Of a DNA stretch of 64,000 nucleotides, positions 61,483-64,000 are shown in pieces (position 1 is the stretch's first letter; each line of letters opens with the position of its first letter). The DNA is from Gemmatimonadaceae bacterium (GTDB taxonomy: Bacteria > Gemmatimonadota > Gemmatimonadetes > Gemmatimonadales > Gemmatimonadaceae): the NCBI GenBank assembly GCA_016742275.1, contig JACVCD010000006.1, positions 124,001 to 188,000 of the forward strand, given 5' to 3'. Made by a program: the position numbers and the translations under genes. The notes beneath the pieces were generated by a model. It did not search any database and was not told the origin of the DNA. It was given only the letters and a program-made list of their open reading frames with translations.

Positions 61483-61940
61483 TCGACTACTGCGAGTGGT
61501 ACAAAAGGCGTTCGCCCGATCGGACGACGCACGGCGTCAGTCCGTACTGCCAGAGGCATATGCCAAAGGCGGCACGGCAGTTGGCCACGAGGCGCTGGAG
61601 CCCAATGGATCCAGAAAGGCGCTGAGGCGCAAAAGCTCTTGTGCGGGATACTGAGGGGACGGAAGGATCGGCCGTCTCACTGCCGACGACGCGTAAGCGC
61701 GTTGCCGGTACCGCTGGGGGGAACACACGGAGGGCAATCCTCCGGTCTCTCGAGAGGGGCCGCTTTTGGGGCAATGTCGGGGCACACTCTGGTCGGGCGC
61801 CGCGACGTCACGTCTTCCTTCGAGTTCCTGTGAGTATTGCGCGCCCCGGCCGTTCGCGCAACCCTCGCCTTCTACCCCATCAGGTATCGAAATGTTCTCG
61901 GGCCCGGAAACGGCTTCCGGTACCGCCTAAGTTTGGTGAC
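61483..61940. other. 458-base divergent intergenic region (rho leader)
   Basis: This gap separates rho (minus) from a TPR gene (plus). No open frame in it has a credible start or composition. It contains short hairpins (for example GGAGGGCAATCCTCC at about 61732-61746 and a CCGGAA/TTCCGG stem at about 61905-61919). Rho genes are commonly autoregulated through a long leader, so most of it is probably rho 5' untranslated RNA plus both promoters. That assignment is inference. Confidence 0.5.
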
Positions 61941-62534
61941 ATGATTGCTCCCCTGCTCGATCTCCCAGCCGCCCTCGCTGAGTCCGTGGCCGCCTACGAA
62001 GTCACCGGCAACGTGGGCGCCCTCATGGAACGCCTCCATCACCTGCGGGCCGGTGCCATGCCCGACGCCATCGTCGCCGCCACCGAAACCTGGCTGCACA
62101 TGCCGGAAGTTGCCGGCCCTCTTTATGAAAAGGTGGTCGATGAGCAGCCCAACAATGTTCGGGCGCTCGTCATCCTCGCCAACGCCTACTGGCTGTCCGG
62201 TCGCGGCCCCGAGTTGGTTGGAGAACTGGCCAACCGCGCCCTCACCATCGATCCGACTAATCGCGGTGCCTGGCATCTGTGGGCACTGACCGAAGGCAAC
62301 CAGCGCGATCGTACTGTGCGTTGGCTGCAGGTGACACAACGCTTCCATGATGACATGCTGGCCAAGGCCGCCCTGGCCGACAACGCCGCATCGCTGGCTG
62401 CCGCCGAGCATGACAAGGAAGCACTCGCACTGGCCATCACGACCTACGAAGAGCTCTGGAACAACTCGCCCACCGAACAGCAGCGGGCGGCGCTCGAAAC
62501 AGCGCTCACGACACTCCGCAACTACAAGTTCTGA
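61941..62534 (+). CDS. TPR-like protein
   Basis: 197 aa. Helical, with TPR-type units around 55-195 (EKVVDEQPNNVRALVILANAYW, ANRALTIDPTNRGAWHLWAL, AITTYEELWNNSPTEQQRAAL). No signal peptide. I chose ATG 61941 (MIAPLLDLP), because the in-frame sequence upstream is of noncoding character. The function is unknown; it precedes the AhpD-like gene by 30 bases. Confidence 0.8.
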   Translation: MIAPLLDLPAALAESVAAYEVTGNVGALMERLHHLRAGAMPDAIVAATETWLHMPEVAGPLYEKVVDEQPNNVRALVILANAYWLSGRGPELVGELANRALTIDPTNRGAWHLWALTEGNQRDRTVRWLQVTQRFHDDMLAKAALADNAASLAAAEHDKEALALAITTYEELWNNSPTEQQRAALETALTTLRNYKF

Positions 62535-62564
62535 TCCCCATCTGACTCACGAGCGCGCATCATC

Positions 62565-62990
62565 ATGAGTGACAGCACCGCAGGTGGCCCGCCGCACGAT
62601 CATACGGCTTCGGGAGGCAATCTCCCGGGGGAGAGCAACGCCCTGGCCGAATTCCGTCAGTATCGCGAGAAGATGAACACCCGCATTCTCGGCGAGAACA
62701 ATCTCGTCATGAATCGGTTCTTCAATCTTGATGGTCGGGCGTATGAAAACGGCGCGCTCGATGTGAAGACCAAGGAGTTGCTTGGTCTTGTCGCATCACT
62801 CGTGCTGCGCTGCGACGATTGCATCACCTACCACATCGTGCGCTGTGCAGAAGAAGGGGTGACGAAAGACGAAGTGTTCGAGACCATGAGCATTGGACTC
62901 ATTGTTGGGGGCAGTATTGTCATTCCCCATCTGCGGCGAGCGGTAGATAGATGGGATGAATGCGAAAAGATGCGAGGGACGGCGCAGTAG
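62565..62990 (+). CDS. Carboxymuconolactone decarboxylase-family protein (AhpD-like)
   Basis: 141 aa. After a Gly/His-rich N-terminus (about 25 residues) comes the family core: VKTKELLGLVASLVLRCDDC, with the CxxC pair (CDDC) and a His six residues later (ITYHIVRCAEEG). AhpD relatives use this pair for peroxidase or disulfide-reductase activity. The long palindrome starts immediately after its stop. Confidence 0.88.
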   Translation: MSDSTAGGPPHDHTASGGNLPGESNALAEFRQYREKMNTRILGENNLVMNRFFNLDGRAYENGALDVKTKELLGLVASLVLRCDDCITYHIVRCAEEGVTKDEVFETMSIGLIVGGSIVIPHLRRAVDRWDECEKMRGTAQ

Positions 62991-62991
62991 G

Positions 62992-63204
62992 AACTGCGGT
63001 TGGGGTTAAGAGTTCGCTCGCGACTTGCTGTGGGCTTTGAGCCGTGGGCTGTGGGCCGGGGTTGTGCGAGCGAATAGGCGCAGCGGCGCGTGGTATTGCT
63101 TACCCCTCGCCGTCGCGCCTCCGACGATGCACAACCCCGGCCCACAGCTCATAGCCCACGGCCCACAGCAAGTCGCGAGAAAAACCCCAACCCAAACCGC
63201 AGTT
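62992..63204. repeat. 213-base long imperfect palindrome
   Basis: The outer arms, 62992-63001 and 63195-63204, pair over 10 bases. A second pair of 51-base arms (63017-63067 and 63129-63179) matches over about 43 positions, and an inner AGGCGC/GCGCCT stem closes the loop. Together they fill the gap between two convergent genes almost exactly. The repeated GTGGGC motifs suggest a REP-like element as well as a bidirectional terminator. Confidence 0.8.
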
Positions 63205-64000
63205 AAGGCTTCGCTACAGTCTTGGGATTCCCGTCTGATACATAGCGAGCCCATTTGCCCGCTTTGTCCATTTCATTGAGTGTCGTCGTCAAATTAGTCC
63301 CCCCTTGCAGCGGCACCCGCGGCAACTTGCCGGCGTCGAACAACGGATCATGCGGACTGCGCGCCGGTCCCCCGGCCACTTCGAATACCGCTTCGTGGGT
63401 GTAACGCACGACGCGTTTCGACTTGGGATCGGTCCATGATCCTGCCTTGGTGAGCGCGCGATTCTTGGGCCACAAACCATACGGCAACGCCATGCCACGC
63501 ACGTTGTAGCCCGGTACGGCGGAGTCGATCGCCATCAATCCGCGCGCAAACTGCTCCTGCACCACAGCGTCGGAGTATTTGCTGAGCTTCGCATGCCAGA
63601 GCGTGTGATTGCACAGCTCGAACCCGAGCTCGTGCAACTGCTTCACTTTCTTCATCCGCCATTCGCTCTTCTGCCCGTCGATGCCCTTGTTGCCGAAGAA
63701 CGCATGACCGGCATCGGCCGCGGGCAGCATGCAAAAGACCCCCCGTGGCTTCCAGTCGGGGTGAGTCTTGATGAAGTCCAGCAGGATGCCCAGAGCGCTC
63801 GTCGGGTCGATGACCAGCTGCCCGTTGCGCTCCAGGTACCTGAACTGACTCGGCGACGCGTCGTCGAAAGTAAAAAGTACCGGCGATTTGCCAACCGGAA
63901 TGTCGATTTGCTTGTCCAAGTAGGATGCCAGCGAAATCGGCACATACCCCCGGCGATGCAACTCTTCCAGCTCAGCTCGGAAGCGCTCACGGGACACCTT
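63203..64000 (-). CDS. Polysaccharide deacetylase-family protein, N-terminal part beyond window
   Basis: About 265 residues are present and the frame is open to the right edge, so the N-terminus is missing (a GTG at 63997 is internal by context). The NodB-type core is visible: VLFTFDDASPSQFRYL (Asp-Asp catalytic/metal), CNHTLWHAKLS (His-x4-His metal ligands) and ALPYGLWPKN. These enzymes remove N- or O-acetyl groups from peptidoglycan, chitin or exopolysaccharide. The substrate is unknown. Confidence 0.85.
   Translation of the reverse strand, partial: KVSRERFRAELEELHRRGYVPISLASYLDKQIDIPVGKSPVLFTFDDASPSQFRYLERNGQLVIDPTSALGILLDFIKTHPDWKPRGVFCMLPAADAGHAFFGNKGIDGQKSEWRMKKVKQLHELGFELCNHTLWHAKLSKYSDAVVQEQFARGLMAIDSAVPGYNVRGMALPYGLWPKNRALTKAGSWTDPKSKRVVRYTHEAVFEVAGGPARSPHDPLFDAGKLPRVPLQGGTNLTTTLNEMDKAGKWARYVSDGNPKTVAKP

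Noticed and set aside
61641-61940. N-terminal extension of the TPR gene
   Set aside because: The frame is open upstream of 61941, but the extra 100 residues are basic and Pro/Arg-rich, unlike the rest. The short form starts at a sensible Met.
1-64000. tRNA, rRNA, insertion sequence or prophage
   Set aside because: I looked for tRNA arm-like sequences, transposase motifs, flanking repeats and phage structural genes, and found none.

Overview
The window is GC-rich, densely packed Gram-negative chromosomal DNA. Outer-membrane receptors and porin-like barrels, lipoproteins, Tat signals, a Rho with a very long disordered N-terminus and the general gene content suit an aerobic soil or freshwater bacterium. 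Gemmatimonadota (Gemmatimonas-like) is my best guess. There is no rRNA gene to prove it, so the assignment is inference.

Region 1, 1-18811: a nearly complete high-affinity uptake hydrogenase locus. On the minus strand, 17 genes run from 15487 to beyond the left edge, most overlapping by 1-4 bases. In transcription order they are: a DUF1641-like protein, hypA, hypB, a GAF-type histidine kinase, a LuxR-type response regulator, the small (hhyS) and large (hhyL) subunits of a group 1h [NiFe] hydrogenase, a maturation protease, a 97-aa protein, a TPR protein, a 128-aa protein, a NifU/Rieske iron-sulfur protein (HhyE-like), an NHL-repeat protein, hypC, hypD, hypE and a TonB-dependent receptor cut by the edge. 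Divergently, hypF and a nickel/cobalt permease complete the set. Metal entry, cofactor synthesis, enzyme, likely electron acceptor and regulator are therefore together. This is the most interesting part of the window.

Region 2, 18888-31043: a Tat-exported TldD with TldE; a Tat-exported DsrE-like protein next to a siderophore-type TonB receptor that has a Fur-like palindrome in its promoter; a GNAT acetyltransferase; a small membrane protein; 4-alpha-glucanotransferase; a two-domain lipoprotein; and an MsbA-like ABC exporter.

Region 3, 31137-41162 (minus): a BMP-type nucleoside ABC importer with an MFS transporter fused to its operon, an LVIVD lipoprotein coupled to an outer-membrane protein, and an exported TPR protein.

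Region 4, 41269-55076: de novo NAD synthesis (nadB-nadA-nadC), an unknown 313-aa protein with fumarylacetoacetase, an orphan response regulator with a tiny zinc ribbon, a long-chain-type acyl-CoA dehydrogenase, an Ig-like lipoprotein, a GT39-type glycosyltransferase and an M20 dipeptidase.

Region 5, 55077-64000: a small PstS-like protein and a porin, a multi-HAMP chemoreceptor, rho, a TPR protein, a carboxymuconolactone-decarboxylase-like protein and a partial polysaccharide deacetylase. Several strong intergenic hairpins occur here, including a 213-base palindrome that fills one whole intergenic space. I saw no tRNA, rRNA, CRISPR, insertion sequence or prophage.
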